NCBI RefSeq assembly: GCF_025966695.1 | Contig: NZ_JAOEIY010000007.1 | Span: 76,918-140,917 of the forward strand | Origin: Stutzerimonas sp. S1 | GTDB taxonomy: Bacteria; Pseudomonadota; Gammaproteobacteria; Pseudomonadales; Pseudomonadaceae | Length of the DNA: 64,000 nucleotides | Direction: 5' to 3' | Shown here: positions 24,222-32,544 of the stretch, piece by piece | How positions within the stretch are numbered: position 1 is the first letter of the stretch | Layout of the letters: each line of letters begins with the position of its first letter | Notes under the pieces: generated by a model | Told to the model about the DNA's origin: nothing | The model's input: only the letters and a program-made list of their open reading frames with translations | Database searches by the model: none | Program-made: the position numbers and the translations under genes

Positions 24222-24731
24222 ATGGCAAAGAACAAGCCGAATCAAGGTTCACGGAAGACCGAGACTCTAACGCTGCGTCTTGATCCGAAGATCAAGTACA
24301 CGATCGAGCTGATGTCCCGCGTACGACGGCAGTCGATTACGAGCGTGATCGAAGCGGCAGTCGAATCGGTAGCGTTCGACCTTGATACGCCGGTAGTGAT
24401 CGACGGGAAGAGGGAGACGTGGCCGTTAGCTAACGCTGTGTCGGAGTTTTGGACGACCGATGAAGTGGCGCGATTTCTTGGCTTGTGCGCATTTATGCCA
24501 GAGCTGCTGACTTACGAAGAGCAGCGGATTTGGGAAACTATCAAGGCAACCCCGGAATTCTGGGACGAAAACATTGAGAGCTACATGGCTCCGTATCATC
24601 TCCCTGGGCTCGGCTACATCGACAAGTTCAAGGTGGGCAACTATTTCATGTCTCTTACGCTTCATGTCGAAGAGCACAAGGATAGTAGGACGATCGTGCC
24701 GTTTGATTTCGTGCGGCGGGTGCCGGGTTAG
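24222..24731 (+). CDS. Possible ribbon-helix-helix regulator, unknown
   Basis: A 169-residue protein. Residues 11-50 (TETLTLRLDPKIKYTIELMS, RRQSITSVIEAAVES) have the strand-helix-helix layout of MetJ/Arc-type repressors. The C-terminal 110 residues are acidic and globular (FWTTDEVARFLGLCAFMPEL) with no recognised family. Ideal site AGAGGAGAGGACTG before ATG. Its stop overlaps the end of int, convergently. It is one of the few rightward genes of the element; a repressor role is inferred. Confidence 0.6.
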   Translation: MAKNKPNQGSRKTETLTLRLDPKIKYTIELMSRVRRQSITSVIEAAVESVAFDLDTPVVIDGKRETWPLANAVSEFWTTDEVARFLGLCAFMPELLTYEEQRIWETIKATPEFWDENIESYMAPYHLPGLGYIDKFKVGNYFMSLTLHVEEHKDSRTIVPFDFVRRVPG

Positions 24732-25942
24732 CCCAATAGCTCGACCGCAGCAGCCTTACTGTCCGGCGCAAGGTGAGCATAGCGCAGCGTCATCTTGATA
24801 TCCGCGTGCCCCAGCAGATCGCGCACCGTATTCAGCGGTACGCCAGCCATCACCAGCCGCGACGCGAAGTCGTGGCGCATATCGTGCCAGCGGAAGCCGA
24901 CGATGCCGGCATTCTTAAGCAGCTCAAGCCAGGCGGTTTTCACGTCCGTCATGGGTTTATCGTCTTCACCCGGGAAGATGTAGCCGGTACCGCTCGCCTG
25001 GTCGTACCATCCTTGCAGCGTGGCCAGCGCTTCGGCGTTCAACGGTATGTGCCGTGTCTCGCTGGTCTTGGCGCCTTCGCCGGCAATGGTCAGCGTCTTG
25101 GCTTGCAGTTTCGCGTCCTGCCATCGCAGGTTGAACAGCTCGCCGCGCCTCATTCCGGTATTGAGCGATAGCAGAACCATCGGCTTCAGGTGATCGGCGA
25201 AGGCGATGGCGCGAAGGTCTGGCAAAGCCTCTCTGCCGCGTTTTGAGCGCCATTCGTTTGCGCTATCACGCTCTGCCCTGATTCGCTCCTCGCGTGCGTC
25301 CAGCGCGTCCCTAAGGGCCTTGGCTTCGTCCTTCGATAGGTAGCGAATGCGGCCGATCGTATCGACCTTGAGTTGTTTGACCTTCTCCAGGGGCGAGGCT
25401 GGCAGGTAGGCCCATTCCACAGCGCGGCTGAATACCCCGCTGATGCTGCCCATCTTGCGGTTAGCGGTGGCGGGCTTGTTGCCACCGTTGAGCCAAGCGG
25501 TTCGGATCTGCTCCAGATCGCGGCCGGTTATCTCATCGAGGCGGCGGTGCATGATTGGCTCGAAGCTAGTGTCGAGCGTGTGCAGCGTCTTCTCGTGGCC
25601 TTTGTGGTGGGCCTTGAACCACGGTATATAGTGGTCATCGATGAAGCTGCGCAGGGTAGGGGTGCCAGCACCGCGGCGGCCTTGGGTAACCGCAAGCGGC
25701 TCGCCGTGCTTGCGGGCCTCATTGAGGTACTGCAGCGCCTCTTCGCGGGCCTGCTCAAGCGTCAGGATGCCGACACGGCCGAGCGCCTTCTTGCGACCGC
25801 GTGCCCAGGTCACAACGTAGGACTTTGCACCGGCCGCCGTCACGCGCACAAACAGGCCGGGCACGGTGGTATCGTGGACTTCGTATTCCTTGCCGGTGAC
25901 TTCTAGGCTGTTCAGTCGACGCGCCGTCAGCTTCTCTCGCAC
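24728..25942 (-). CDS. int: Tyrosine integrase
   Basis: A 404-residue phage-type recombinase. An N-terminal arm-binding region (DUF4102-like KLTARRLNSLEVTGKEYEV) is followed by a SAM-like core (about 95-190) and the catalytic domain: Arg265 in GMRRGEL, His353-x2-Arg356 in HDMRHDF, His379 in LGHADI, Tyr388 in TLRYAHL. GTG 25942 with GGGGA upstream is preferred to the TTG at 25972. It starts 122 bp from attR and reads inward. All catalytic residues are present, so it should be active. Confidence 0.93.
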   Translation of the reverse strand: MREKLTARRLNSLEVTGKEYEVHDTTVPGLFVRVTAAGAKSYVVTWARGRKKALGRVGILTLEQAREEALQYLNEARKHGEPLAVTQGRRGAGTPTLRSFIDDHYIPWFKAHHKGHEKTLHTLDTSFEPIMHRRLDEITGRDLEQIRTAWLNGGNKPATANRKMGSISGVFSRAVEWAYLPASPLEKVKQLKVDTIGRIRYLSKDEAKALRDALDAREERIRAERDSANEWRSKRGREALPDLRAIAFADHLKPMVLLSLNTGMRRGELFNLRWQDAKLQAKTLTIAGEGAKTSETRHIPLNAEALATLQGWYDQASGTGYIFPGEDDKPMTDVKTAWLELLKNAGIVGFRWHDMRHDFASRLVMAGVPLNTVRDLLGHADIKMTLRYAHLAPDSKAAAVELLG

Positions 25943-26014
25943 GGTGTCCCCATGGGTGCAGTGTGGGTGCAAAAGTGACTATACGGAGCTGATTTACCGG
26001 ATGCAACTGGACGC

Positions 26015-26054
26015 TAAGTGCTTGATTTACAAGGTAAGCGCTTGATTTGTAAGG
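26015..26054 (+). repeat. Tandem 20-bp repeats, putative integrase arm sites
   Basis: TAAGTGCTTGATTTACAAGG and TAAGCGCTTGATTTGTAAGG, 17 of 20 identical, placed head to tail 10 bp inside attR. An inverted match, AAATCAACCGCTTA (13 of 14), lies just inside attL at 7286-7299. This is the layout expected of arm-type binding sites. Confidence 0.8.
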
Positions 26055-26064
26055 GGCTTATTTG

Positions 26065-26115
26065 CCCCTCCTAAGGGGAAGGTTGTGAGTTCGAACCTCG
26101 CCTGGGACGCCAGTA
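26065..26115 (+). repeat. attR core (51-bp direct repeat)
   Basis: Perfect copy of 7235-7285 with the anticodon-to-3' part of tRNA-Arg(CCT). Not a functional tRNA. Confidence 0.96.
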
Positions 26116-26319
26116 TGTCATCGCTGCAGCTCATTTCCCCCGAGCTTCCGACGCTACGCTCTACACCAGTCAGTTGGCTTTTGCGCCTGTTCTGCGGGTG
26201 ATCGTGCTGATCCCACGCCAGTTTGTAGAGGCTTAACTGGGATGGTGCGCAAGGGGGATAAATGCGGGCGGCACTCTTGAGTGCCGATAGGCTGAAACCT
26301 GAGGCGGCATTGTTTCAGG

Positions 26320-27069
26320 TTAGCTGAAAGGGCCTTCGGTCTGGCCGCGTCGCGCCTCCCGCTGCAGTTGATAGACGAATCGCTCGATCTGGCGCTGCGA
26401 AAGGCCGCTTATCCGATAGAAACTCATGCCGCAGTAGGATAGGTCGAGTTTTTCGTCATAGACAACGTGTCGTAACTCCACCGCGGTTTGCACGGTACCG
26501 ATCGGCAGGCGGAGGGAAAGTTGATCGTATACCTGGCCTGGTTGTAGGCGGCTCTGCTGGTCTCCCTTGAAGCTCAACTTGCAGCCTGTGGCGGATAGGT
26601 CGAGCAGCTTGCCTTCAAGGCAGCCTCGCAGTGCGGTACCGCTCAGGATGGCGATGGATGGCGAGCCCTGCAGTTGCGCTCGGTAGGCATTGCGCCGCTG
26701 GTGATAAGTGAGTTCGCTGGGAATCGGAATCCAATAGCAGCGGGCGCCGTCCATCTCGCTTGGATGGGCTGGTGTCGAGCTGTGCCAGGCAATCTTTACC
26801 CCTTCGTAAAAGGCTTCGGCAAGAAATGCCTCGCCTTGAAGCATCAGGCGCTCGCCGTCGTTGGGGATCAATTCATCCAGTGCGAGCCAGCCTTTTTCGC
26901 GGTTGATCTCGATCAGAAAGCTTTGATAGCGCTGATTGCGCTCGCTGAAGCGGATGATCACCGGTACGTGATTATCGAAGAGCGGTTTCAGATTTGCGTA
27001 GATCTCAAGCGGAGCTGTCAGCACTTTCGGGGGTTGTGGGCCAGCTTCGTCGATGAAAAGGTTTGACAC
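26320..27069 (-). CDS. ycgR: YcgR flagellar brake (PilZ, c-di-GMP)
   Basis: A 249-residue protein. YcgR N-terminal domain (about 20-120), then a PilZ domain with the c-di-GMP motifs QRRNAYR and DLSATGCKL. With c-di-GMP bound it slows the flagellar motor. GTG 27069 gives the usual family length; the longer reading from 27273 overlaps flgN and is Arg/Pro-rich nonsense. It follows flgN in the flgMN-ycgR unit. Confidence 0.88.
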   Translation of the reverse strand: MSNLFIDEAGPQPPKVLTAPLEIYANLKPLFDNHVPVIIRFSERNQRYQSFLIEINREKGWLALDELIPNDGERLMLQGEAFLAEAFYEGVKIAWHSSTPAHPSEMDGARCYWIPIPSELTYHQRRNAYRAQLQGSPSIAILSGTALRGCLEGKLLDLSATGCKLSFKGDQQSRLQPGQVYDQLSLRLPIGTVQTAVELRHVVYDEKLDLSYCGMSFYRISGLSQRQIERFVYQLQREARRGQTEGPFS

Positions 27070-27142
27070 GTTCGGGAGCTCTCCAGCGCAACAGCAGCGT
27101 CGCGAGCAAGCGAGATGCTCGTACGTCCGTGTGGGATGCGTA

Positions 27143-27616
27143 TCAGGCCTGGCTGAGGGGCCTCTGTTGACTGATTTTGGCGGTGCCGCCGCGGTTGTCA
27201 TACAGGCCGGGCGTCGTGCTGTTGGTGCCCTGCAGAATGTCCAGCGTGCTACCGATCGCCGCACGATTTGCACGGATCAATCGACCGTTGCGTTCGTTGC
27301 TGTCGCGGCAATTGTTCAGGGTGCTTTCGAGGGTTTCGGCCTGCTCGATGAGCTCCTTGCCAAGCGGCGATGAAGCGGCAAAAGCTTCCAGGCCTGCCCG
27401 ATCTGAACTCAGGCCAAGTTCGCTCAGCCATTGGCTACGCTCGGTGCCGTGTTGGCCAAGCAGCGCAAGTAGAGGTTGCTTCTGCGTCAGGATGCTTTCG
27501 AGTTTCGCAAGATCGCGTTCGCTCAGTGCCTGAAACTCTTGCTCAGTAAGCTCAAGAAGTCGGCGGGCGATGCCGATATCGCCAATGAGTTGCTGGAGCA
27601 GTGTTTTGTCTTGCAT
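27143..27616 (-). CDS. flgN: FlgN, export chaperone of FlgK and FlgL
   Basis: A 157-residue helical protein with the FlgN pattern LTEQEFQALSERDLAKLESI, then TQKQPLLALLGQHGTERSQW, LGKELIEQAETLESTLNNCR and an NxxNGRLI motif. It binds FlgK and FlgL (both encoded nearby) before export. 30 bp after flgM. Confidence 0.9.
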   Translation of the reverse strand: MQDKTLLQQLIGDIGIARRLLELTEQEFQALSERDLAKLESILTQKQPLLALLGQHGTERSQWLSELGLSSDRAGLEAFAASSPLGKELIEQAETLESTLNNCRDSNERNGRLIRANRAAIGSTLDILQGTNSTTPGLYDNRGGTAKISQQRPLSQA

Positions 27617-27646
27617 ATCTGGCTCTGAGGTCGCTGTGAATCGCCT

Positions 27647-27973
27647 TTAGCGCTGTGATTCGAAAGCTAGCAGCTTCGAGGCAACACGTTGGCTATCCAC
27701 CTGGTAGCTGCCATCGGCGATGGCTTGCTTGAGCTTGGCCACTCGCTCCTGATCGACGGTGGGTTGATCGTTCAGCTTGTCTACCGCTTGCTGTAGGCGC
27801 TGGGCCTCCGGGCTGAGCTGTACCGATTCACCGGCTGTCGCCGATGCGCTGTTGGCATTGCGCGCCGCATCGCTGGAAGCAGGCTGGGAAGCGGGGCGCT
27901 CGTTGCTCTGGACACCACTGCGTGCAGTGGTCGTTCCAAGAGTGCTATTGGGCCGATTGAAGTCGATGACCAT
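27647..27973 (-). CDS. flgM: FlgM, anti-sigma-28 factor
   Basis: A 108-residue protein. N-terminus [10 protein letters not shown], a Ser/Ala-rich middle and the conserved C-terminal FliA-binding region ([47 protein letters not shown]). It holds FliA until the hook is complete and it is exported. A FliA promoter 38 bp upstream gives autogenous control. Confidence 0.93.
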   Translation of the reverse strand: MVIDFNRPNSTLGTTTARSGVQSNERPASQPASSDAARNANSASATAGESVQLSPEAQRLQQAVDKLNDQPTVDQERVAKLKQAIADGSYQVDSQRVASKLLAFESQR

Positions 27974-28010
27974 GGTGCAAACCTCGAAGGAATCAGGACG
28001 CTTGCCCGGT

Positions 28011-28037
28011 TTTCGGCAATGGTCGCGAGAACTTTAG
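28011..28037 (-). promoter_or_regulatory. FliA (sigma-28) promoter of flgMN
   Basis: Minus strand TAAAGTTC, 11-bp spacer, GCCGAAAA: near-perfect match to the sigma-28 consensus (TAAAGTTT-N11-GCCGATAA), 38 bp before flgM. Confidence 0.88.
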
Positions 28038-28093
28038 CTTTTTTATGCGACGCCGTCATCGCAGAGTATCGCCGGCATGTGCGCAATGCTGCG

Positions 28094-28855
28094 CTACATG
28101 GCCACCTCAACCTGGCCGGGGCCGGTCACGCGTGCTTTGACGATGCGGCCGGAGCGTTGGTTCTTGACGCGGATCTGCGTACCTGGCGCGCCGTCAGACA
28201 TAGCTTCGCCGGGCATTCGCACGTTGATGCCGCCGCTTCGCGCGGTGATGACGACCTGGTCTCCTTTGCGCACGACTTCGGCGAGTTGCAGGACGTTTGG
28301 TGTGAGCGCCTGGTCGGCTTGAACCGGCCGCGTCAGCTTGTTGCCCAATACCTGTTCGATCGAGGTCAGGTATCCCTGCGGAAGCAGCGAAACATCGCGC
28401 TCGGCCAGTGAGACGTCGGCAGCGGAGAGTGTGCTTTCGCGTTTGAGTGGGCGAATGGCTGTGACGACTTGCCGGTACAGGCGGACCTGGGCGGGAACGA
28501 AAACGGACCAGGGCGAACTGCCTTCGCAGCTGACGCGAACGGTTACGCGGCCGATCGGCTGGGCCGGGCTTTCGAGTCTCGTGGATAACGGCTGGTCGCA
28601 GCTCGTCAGGCGCAAGCGGGGATCAAGGCGGTTTACCTCGATTTCGTGACGGCCTTCGATGTCGCTGCGTCGCAAGTAGTCAGTGACCGCTTGCTCAAGA
28701 AACTGCTGTGTCTCGTCGATAAGCTGTTCAGGGTGTGACGTGGTTGCCGGTGCTGCCGCGAGCGAGTTCGTGCCGAGCAATGTTAGGCAGGCCACAGCGA
28801 CAAGACAGGGCCGAAACCGGTCTATGCGTCGGAATACAGTCGGTTGAGCGTTCAT
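28094..28855 (-). CDS. flgA: FlgA, P-ring assembly chaperone
   Basis: A 253-residue periplasmic protein. An N-terminal basic stretch and signal peptide (LVAVACLTLLGTNSLAAAPA) are followed by the FlgA middle domain and the SAF-like C-terminal domain (LLPQGYLTSIEQVLGNKLTR, GDQVVITARSGGINVRMPGE, GRIVKARVTGPGQVEV). It helps FlgI form the P ring. A sigma-54 promoter lies 12 bp upstream. Confidence 0.92.
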   Translation of the reverse strand: MNAQPTVFRRIDRFRPCLVAVACLTLLGTNSLAAAPATTSHPEQLIDETQQFLEQAVTDYLRRSDIEGRHEIEVNRLDPRLRLTSCDQPLSTRLESPAQPIGRVTVRVSCEGSSPWSVFVPAQVRLYRQVVTAIRPLKRESTLSAADVSLAERDVSLLPQGYLTSIEQVLGNKLTRPVQADQALTPNVLQLAEVVRKGDQVVITARSGGINVRMPGEAMSDGAPGTQIRVKNQRSGRIVKARVTGPGQVEVAM

Positions 28856-28866
28856 GGCTCAATCAA

Positions 28867-28882
28867 AGCAAGTGGCGTGCCT
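28867..28882 (-). promoter_or_regulatory. Sigma-54 promoter of flgA
   Basis: Minus strand AGGCACGCCACTTGCT: GG at -24, GC at -12 with correct spacing; only the first T of TGGCACG-N4-TTGCT differs. It lies 12-27 bp before flgA ATG, close but workable. Confidence 0.7.
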
Positions 28883-28935
28883 GATGCGCCCGCACAGTTT
28901 CAGCAGTGCAACTTGCACAGCGAGAGGATTAAGGC

Positions 28936-29868
28936 ATGGCCGGTGTATTGGATTCGGTTAACCAGCGTACGCAGCTGGTGGGGCAGAACCGACTGGAGTT
29001 GCTGCTTTTTCGCCTTGATGGCTCTCAGTTGTATGGCATCAATGTGTTCAAGGTGAAGGAAGTGCTGCAGTGTCCGCGTCTCACGCTGATGCCCAAGTCG
29101 GGGCCGGTCGTCAGGGGGGTCGCCAATATCCGTGGCACGACGTTGCCGATCCTGGATCTGGCTCTGGCGATTGGCAAACCTGCGCTTGCTGATCTGCAGA
29201 ACAGCTTCACCATCATCACCGAATACAACACCCAGACCCTTGGTTTTCTGGTGCGTTCGGTCGAGCGCATCGTGAACATGAACTGGGAGGAGATCCTACC
29301 GCCGCCCAAGGGGGCAGGGCTCGATCATTACCTCACGGCAGTTACGCATTTCGAGAACCAGCTTGTTGAAATCATCGATGTGGAAAAGGTGCTCGCCGAG
29401 GCTGCGCCGGTTTCAGAGGTCGCATCTGTCGAAATTCTGGATGCGGACGTTCAGATCAAGGCCTTGTCATGTCGTGTTCTCATCGTCGATGACTCTTCCG
29501 TCGCGCGCAGGCAGATCATCCGCTGCCTGCAGAATCTCGGGGTGGAAGTGGTCGCGCTGAACGATGGTCGCGAGGCGCTGACCTTTCTGAAGCAGATGGC
29601 GGATGAGGGGCGGCGGCCGGCTGACGAATTTCTGATGATGATCTCCGATATTGAAATGCCGGAGATGGATGGCTATACCCTCACTACTGAGGTACGTCAC
29701 GATCCTCGCATGCAGGATATGCATATTCTTCTGCATACCTCGCTGTCGGGGGTATTCAACCAGAACATGGTGAAACGGGTGGGCGCGGACGACTTCCTTG
29801 CCAAGTTCCAGCCCGACGATCTGGCCACTCGCGTGGCGGAGCGGATCAGACACGCGGACCGAAACTGA
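28936..29868 (+). CDS. cheV: CheV, CheW-receiver coupling protein
   Basis: A 310-residue protein. CheW domain (about 15-155: LLLFRLDGSQLYGINVFKVK, VRGVANIRGTTLPILDLALA), then a receiver domain (about 178-305: VLIVDDSSVARRQIIRCLQN, phospho-acceptor in MISDIEMPEMDGYTL, FLAKF lysine). It couples chemoreceptors to CheA and adapts by phosphorylation. AGAGGATTAAGGC precedes ATG. It is followed by cheR at 36 bp. Confidence 0.94.
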   Translation: MAGVLDSVNQRTQLVGQNRLELLLFRLDGSQLYGINVFKVKEVLQCPRLTLMPKSGPVVRGVANIRGTTLPILDLALAIGKPALADLQNSFTIITEYNTQTLGFLVRSVERIVNMNWEEILPPPKGAGLDHYLTAVTHFENQLVEIIDVEKVLAEAAPVSEVASVEILDADVQIKALSCRVLIVDDSSVARRQIIRCLQNLGVEVVALNDGREALTFLKQMADEGRRPADEFLMMISDIEMPEMDGYTLTTEVRHDPRMQDMHILLHTSLSGVFNQNMVKRVGADDFLAKFQPDDLATRVAERIRHADRN

Positions 29869-29904
29869 GGCTATGACCTCTCATTACCATGGCGGGAGTA
29901 ATTA

Positions 29905-30729
29905 GTGTCAGGCGATCAGGATTTCGAGCAGTTCCGGATATTCCTTGAGAAAGCGTGCGGCATTTTGCTGGGCAGCAACAAGCAGTACCTGGTTTCCAGT
30001 CGACTGAACAAGCTGATGGAACAGCAGGGCATCAAGTCGCTCGGTGAGCTGGTTCGCAAGATCCAGGCGATGCCGAGGTCTGGGCTGCGTGAGCAGGTCG
30101 TTGACGCCATGACGACCAACGAAACGCTGTGGTTTCGTGATACCTACCCATTCGAGGTGCTCAAGACCCGCGTGCTGCCGGAGTTGCTCAAGGCTGGTGC
30201 AGGTCAGCGCCTGCGCATATGGTCAGCAGCCTGCTCCTCGGGGCAGGAGCCGTATTCGATTTCGATGAGTATCGACGAGTTTGAGCGAGCCAGCCCGAGT
30301 CAGCCCAGGTTGGGCGTGCAGATCGTCGCCACAGAGCTGTCCGGGGCCATGCTTGCGGCCAGCAAGGCGGCCGAATACGACAGCTTGGCGATCGCCCGCG
30401 GGTTGTCCAGTGAGCGCTTGCAGCGCTATTTCGACGTCAAGGCTCCCGGGCGATGGGCGGTTAAGCCCGCAGTTCGGACGCGCGTTGAGTTCAGGGTGCA
30501 GAACCTGCTCGACAGCTATGCCGCATTGGGCAAGTTCGACATCGTGTTTTGCCGAAACGTGCTGATCTATTTCTCCGCTGATGTGAAGAAGGACATCCTT
30601 CGACGCATTCATGCCACGCTCAAGCCGGGCGGCTATCTGTTTCTCGGTGCATCGGAAGCGCTCAATGGGCTGCCGGAGCTCTACCAGATGGTTCAGTGCA
30701 GCCCGGGCATCATCTACAAGGCCAAGTGA
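29905..30729 (+). CDS. cheR: CheR, chemoreceptor methyltransferase
   Basis: A 274-residue S-adenosylmethionine methyltransferase. N-terminal helical domain, then the catalytic domain with MTTNETLWFRDTYPFE, LRIWSAACSSGQEPYSIS (SAM motif), LDSYAALGKFDIVFCRNVLI, GGYLFLGASEAL. It methylates receptor glutamates during adaptation. GTG start with GGGAG 8 bp upstream. Confidence 0.95.
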   Translation: MSGDQDFEQFRIFLEKACGILLGSNKQYLVSSRLNKLMEQQGIKSLGELVRKIQAMPRSGLREQVVDAMTTNETLWFRDTYPFEVLKTRVLPELLKAGAGQRLRIWSAACSSGQEPYSISMSIDEFERASPSQPRLGVQIVATELSGAMLAASKAAEYDSLAIARGLSSERLQRYFDVKAPGRWAVKPAVRTRVEFRVQNLLDSYAALGKFDIVFCRNVLIYFSADVKKDILRRIHATLKPGGYLFLGASEALNGLPELYQMVQCSPGIIYKAK

Positions 30730-30898
30730 TCGTCCGAGCGGCAGGTCATCGACGCTCATGGTGGGCAGACGGATAGCGGCAGAAAACCGTCATACAAGCC
30801 GGCGGTGGCGGCAACGAGGCGGTAATGCTTTGCCGCTTTTGACGCGATGGATGCCATTGGATACAGCAAATCCTTTGCAGATTAAGGGTTTACGTAAA

Positions 30899-30914
30899 TG
30901 GCATGGCCTTTGCT
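30899..30914 (+). promoter_or_regulatory. Sigma-54 promoter of flgB operon
   Basis: TGGCATGGCCTTTGCT: TGGCAYR-N4-TTGCT with exact spacing, 45 bp before flgB. This fits RpoN/FleQ-class control of flgBCDE. Confidence 0.88.
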
Positions 30915-30958
30915 GAGGTTTGCGCAAGCAGACTTGTATCCGGCAGAGGTCCAGATCC

Positions 30959-31363
30959 ATGAGCATCAGTTTCGACAAAGCACTCGGCATACATGAAAAG
31001 GCGCTCGGTTTTCGCGCGCAGCGTGCCGAGGTGCTGGCCAACAACATCGCTAACGCCGATACACCCAATTACAAGGCACGTGATCTGGACTTCAGCAGCG
31101 TGCTGGCCGAGCAGACGGCGAAGGGTGAGGGTGGCTTTGCCACCAGGTTGACCAATGACAGGCACATAGCTGTCGAAGGGCTGGAAATTGCCGATCCGTC
31201 GTTGCGCTTTCGCACGCCGGCTCACGCCTCGCTCGATCAGAACACCGTCGACCTGCAGATCGAACAATCCAATTACGCGCAGAACGCCGTCGATTTTCAG
31301 GCGAGCTTCACGCTGCTTAACAGCAAGTTTCGCGGGCTGATGAGCGCCCTGCGTGGCGAATAA
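30959..31363 (+). CDS. flgB: FlgB, proximal rod protein
   Basis: A 134-residue protein with the rod signature LANNIANADTPNYKARDLDF near residue 28 and a C-terminal helix (NYAQNAVDFQASFTLLNSKF). ATG 30959 chosen over 30920 by family start MSISFDKALG. First gene of flgBCDE. Confidence 0.95.
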   Translation: MSISFDKALGIHEKALGFRAQRAEVLANNIANADTPNYKARDLDFSSVLAEQTAKGEGGFATRLTNDRHIAVEGLEIADPSLRFRTPAHASLDQNTVDLQIEQSNYAQNAVDFQASFTLLNSKFRGLMSALRGE

Positions 31364-31374
31364 GGAGTCCAGCC

Positions 31375-31818
31375 ATGTCTCTTAGCAGTGTCTTCAATAT
31401 TGCCGGTAGTGGCATGAGTGCTCAGAGCACTCGGCTGAATACCATTTCCAGCAACATCGCCAACGCCGAGACGGTGTCTTCCAGCGTCGATCAGACCTAC
31501 CGCGCTCGTCATCCAGTCTTCGCCACCGTGCTGCAGCAGGCCAGTGGCGCGCCGAACGAGTCACTGTTCGCCGATCAGGACCAAGCTGGCGTCGGTGTGC
31601 AGGTGCTCGGTGTGGTAGAGGACCAGAGCGAGCTGCAGGCCCGTTACGAGCCCAATCACCCGGCGGCCGACGATAAGGGCTACGTCTACTACCCGAACGT
31701 CAACGTGGTGGAGGAAATGGCCGACATGATTTCCGCCAGCCGCGCGTTCCAGACCAACGCCGAGCTGATGAACACGGCCAAGACCATGCTGCAGAAAGTG
31801 CTGACGCTGGGTCAGTAA
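31375..31818 (+). CDS. flgC: FlgC, proximal rod protein
   Basis: A 147-residue protein: FNIAGSGMSAQSTRLNTISS-NIANAETV at the start, YYPNVNVVEEMADMISASRA near the end, family length. 11 bp after flgB. Confidence 0.96.
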   Translation: MSLSSVFNIAGSGMSAQSTRLNTISSNIANAETVSSSVDQTYRARHPVFATVLQQASGAPNESLFADQDQAGVGVQVLGVVEDQSELQARYEPNHPAADDKGYVYYPNVNVVEEMADMISASRAFQTNAELMNTAKTMLQKVLTLGQ

Positions 31819-31830
31819 GGGAGCCTTTTG

Positions 31831-32514
31831 ATGAGCACAACAAGCGGCGTTGGCGGTACCGGCTCGATACTGGACCAGTACCAGTTCGGCAAGGACCGTG
31901 AGGCCAAAGGCGAAGAGCTCGGCAAGAACGAGTTTCTCGAACTGCTGGTCGCGCAGATGAACAACCAGAATCCGCTGGAGCCGCAGGAGAACGGCGAGTT
32001 CATCGGTCAGCTGGCGCAGTTCAGCACTGTCGAGGGCGTCGAGAAACTGAATTCCAGCATGGAGACCATCCTGTCAGGCTACCAGTCGTCGCAAGCGTTG
32101 CAGGCATCGTCGCTGGTCGGGCGCAAGGTCATCGTGCCGACCGACAAGGCGGTGGTAGACACCAGCGAAACCTTCAAAGCCAGCCTGGTGCTGCCAACGT
32201 CGAGCAGCAACGTGTTCGTCAACATCTACGACAGCACCGGCGCTTCGGTCAGCCGCGTCAACCTCGGGCAGCAGCAGGCCGGCAACGTCTCGTTCATGTG
32301 GGACGGTAAGGATGCTAGCGGCAAGACCTTGCCGCCTGGCACCTACAAGTTCGAGGCACAGGCTACTTACGACGGCGAAACCAAGGGGCTGTACACCCTG
32401 CTTCCAGCCAACGTGGACAGTGTCACGCTCGGGCAGAACGGCGGGGAGCTGATGCTCAACCTGGCCGGTATCGGCAGCATCGGGCTTTCCCAGGTCCAGG
32501 TCATCGGACAATAA
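31831..32514 (+). CDS. flgD: FlgD, hook-cap / scaffold protein
   Basis: A 227-residue protein. Conserved start region GKNEFLELLVAQMNNQNPLEP and EFIGQLAQFSTVEGVEKLN, then Ig/Tudor-type beta domains (VNIYDSTGASVSRVNLGQQ, FMWDGKDASGKTLPPGTYKF). ATG 31831 preferred to the TTG three bases before. It caps the growing hook. Confidence 0.95.
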   Translation: MSTTSGVGGTGSILDQYQFGKDREAKGEELGKNEFLELLVAQMNNQNPLEPQENGEFIGQLAQFSTVEGVEKLNSSMETILSGYQSSQALQASSLVGRKVIVPTDKAVVDTSETFKASLVLPTSSSNVFVNIYDSTGASVSRVNLGQQQAGNVSFMWDGKDASGKTLPPGTYKFEAQATYDGETKGLYTLLPANVDSVTLGQNGGELMLNLAGIGSIGLSQVQVIGQ

Positions 32515-32544
32515 CCGCCGGCACCCGGCGAAAGGAGCGATTCA

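Larger units (their letters stand above)
7235..26115. mobile_element. Reduced prophage / phage-derived island at tRNA-Arg(CCT)
   Basis: About 18.9 kb bounded by a 51-bp perfect direct repeat of the tRNA 3' end. It has a tyrosine integrase at the right end and lambda-Xis-like genes at the left end. Surviving virion-type genes are a tape-measure protein and an S49 protease with small neighbours. I found no terminase, portal, major capsid, tail fibre, holin or lysin gene, so it is probably unable to make particles alone. Cargo: SRAP protein, umuDC, zeta-type toxin, CsrA paralogue, VasI-like protein. It may be a degraded prophage or a satellite; the sequence does not decide. Confidence 0.93.

Noticed and set aside
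26065-26115. Second tRNA-Arg(CCT) gene
   Set aside because: Only the 3' part is present; the D arm and 5' acceptor strand are missing, so it is attR.
7235-26115. Insertion sequence or transposon
   Set aside because: No transposase and no terminal inverted repeats; the integrase and tRNA-derived direct repeat explain the borders.
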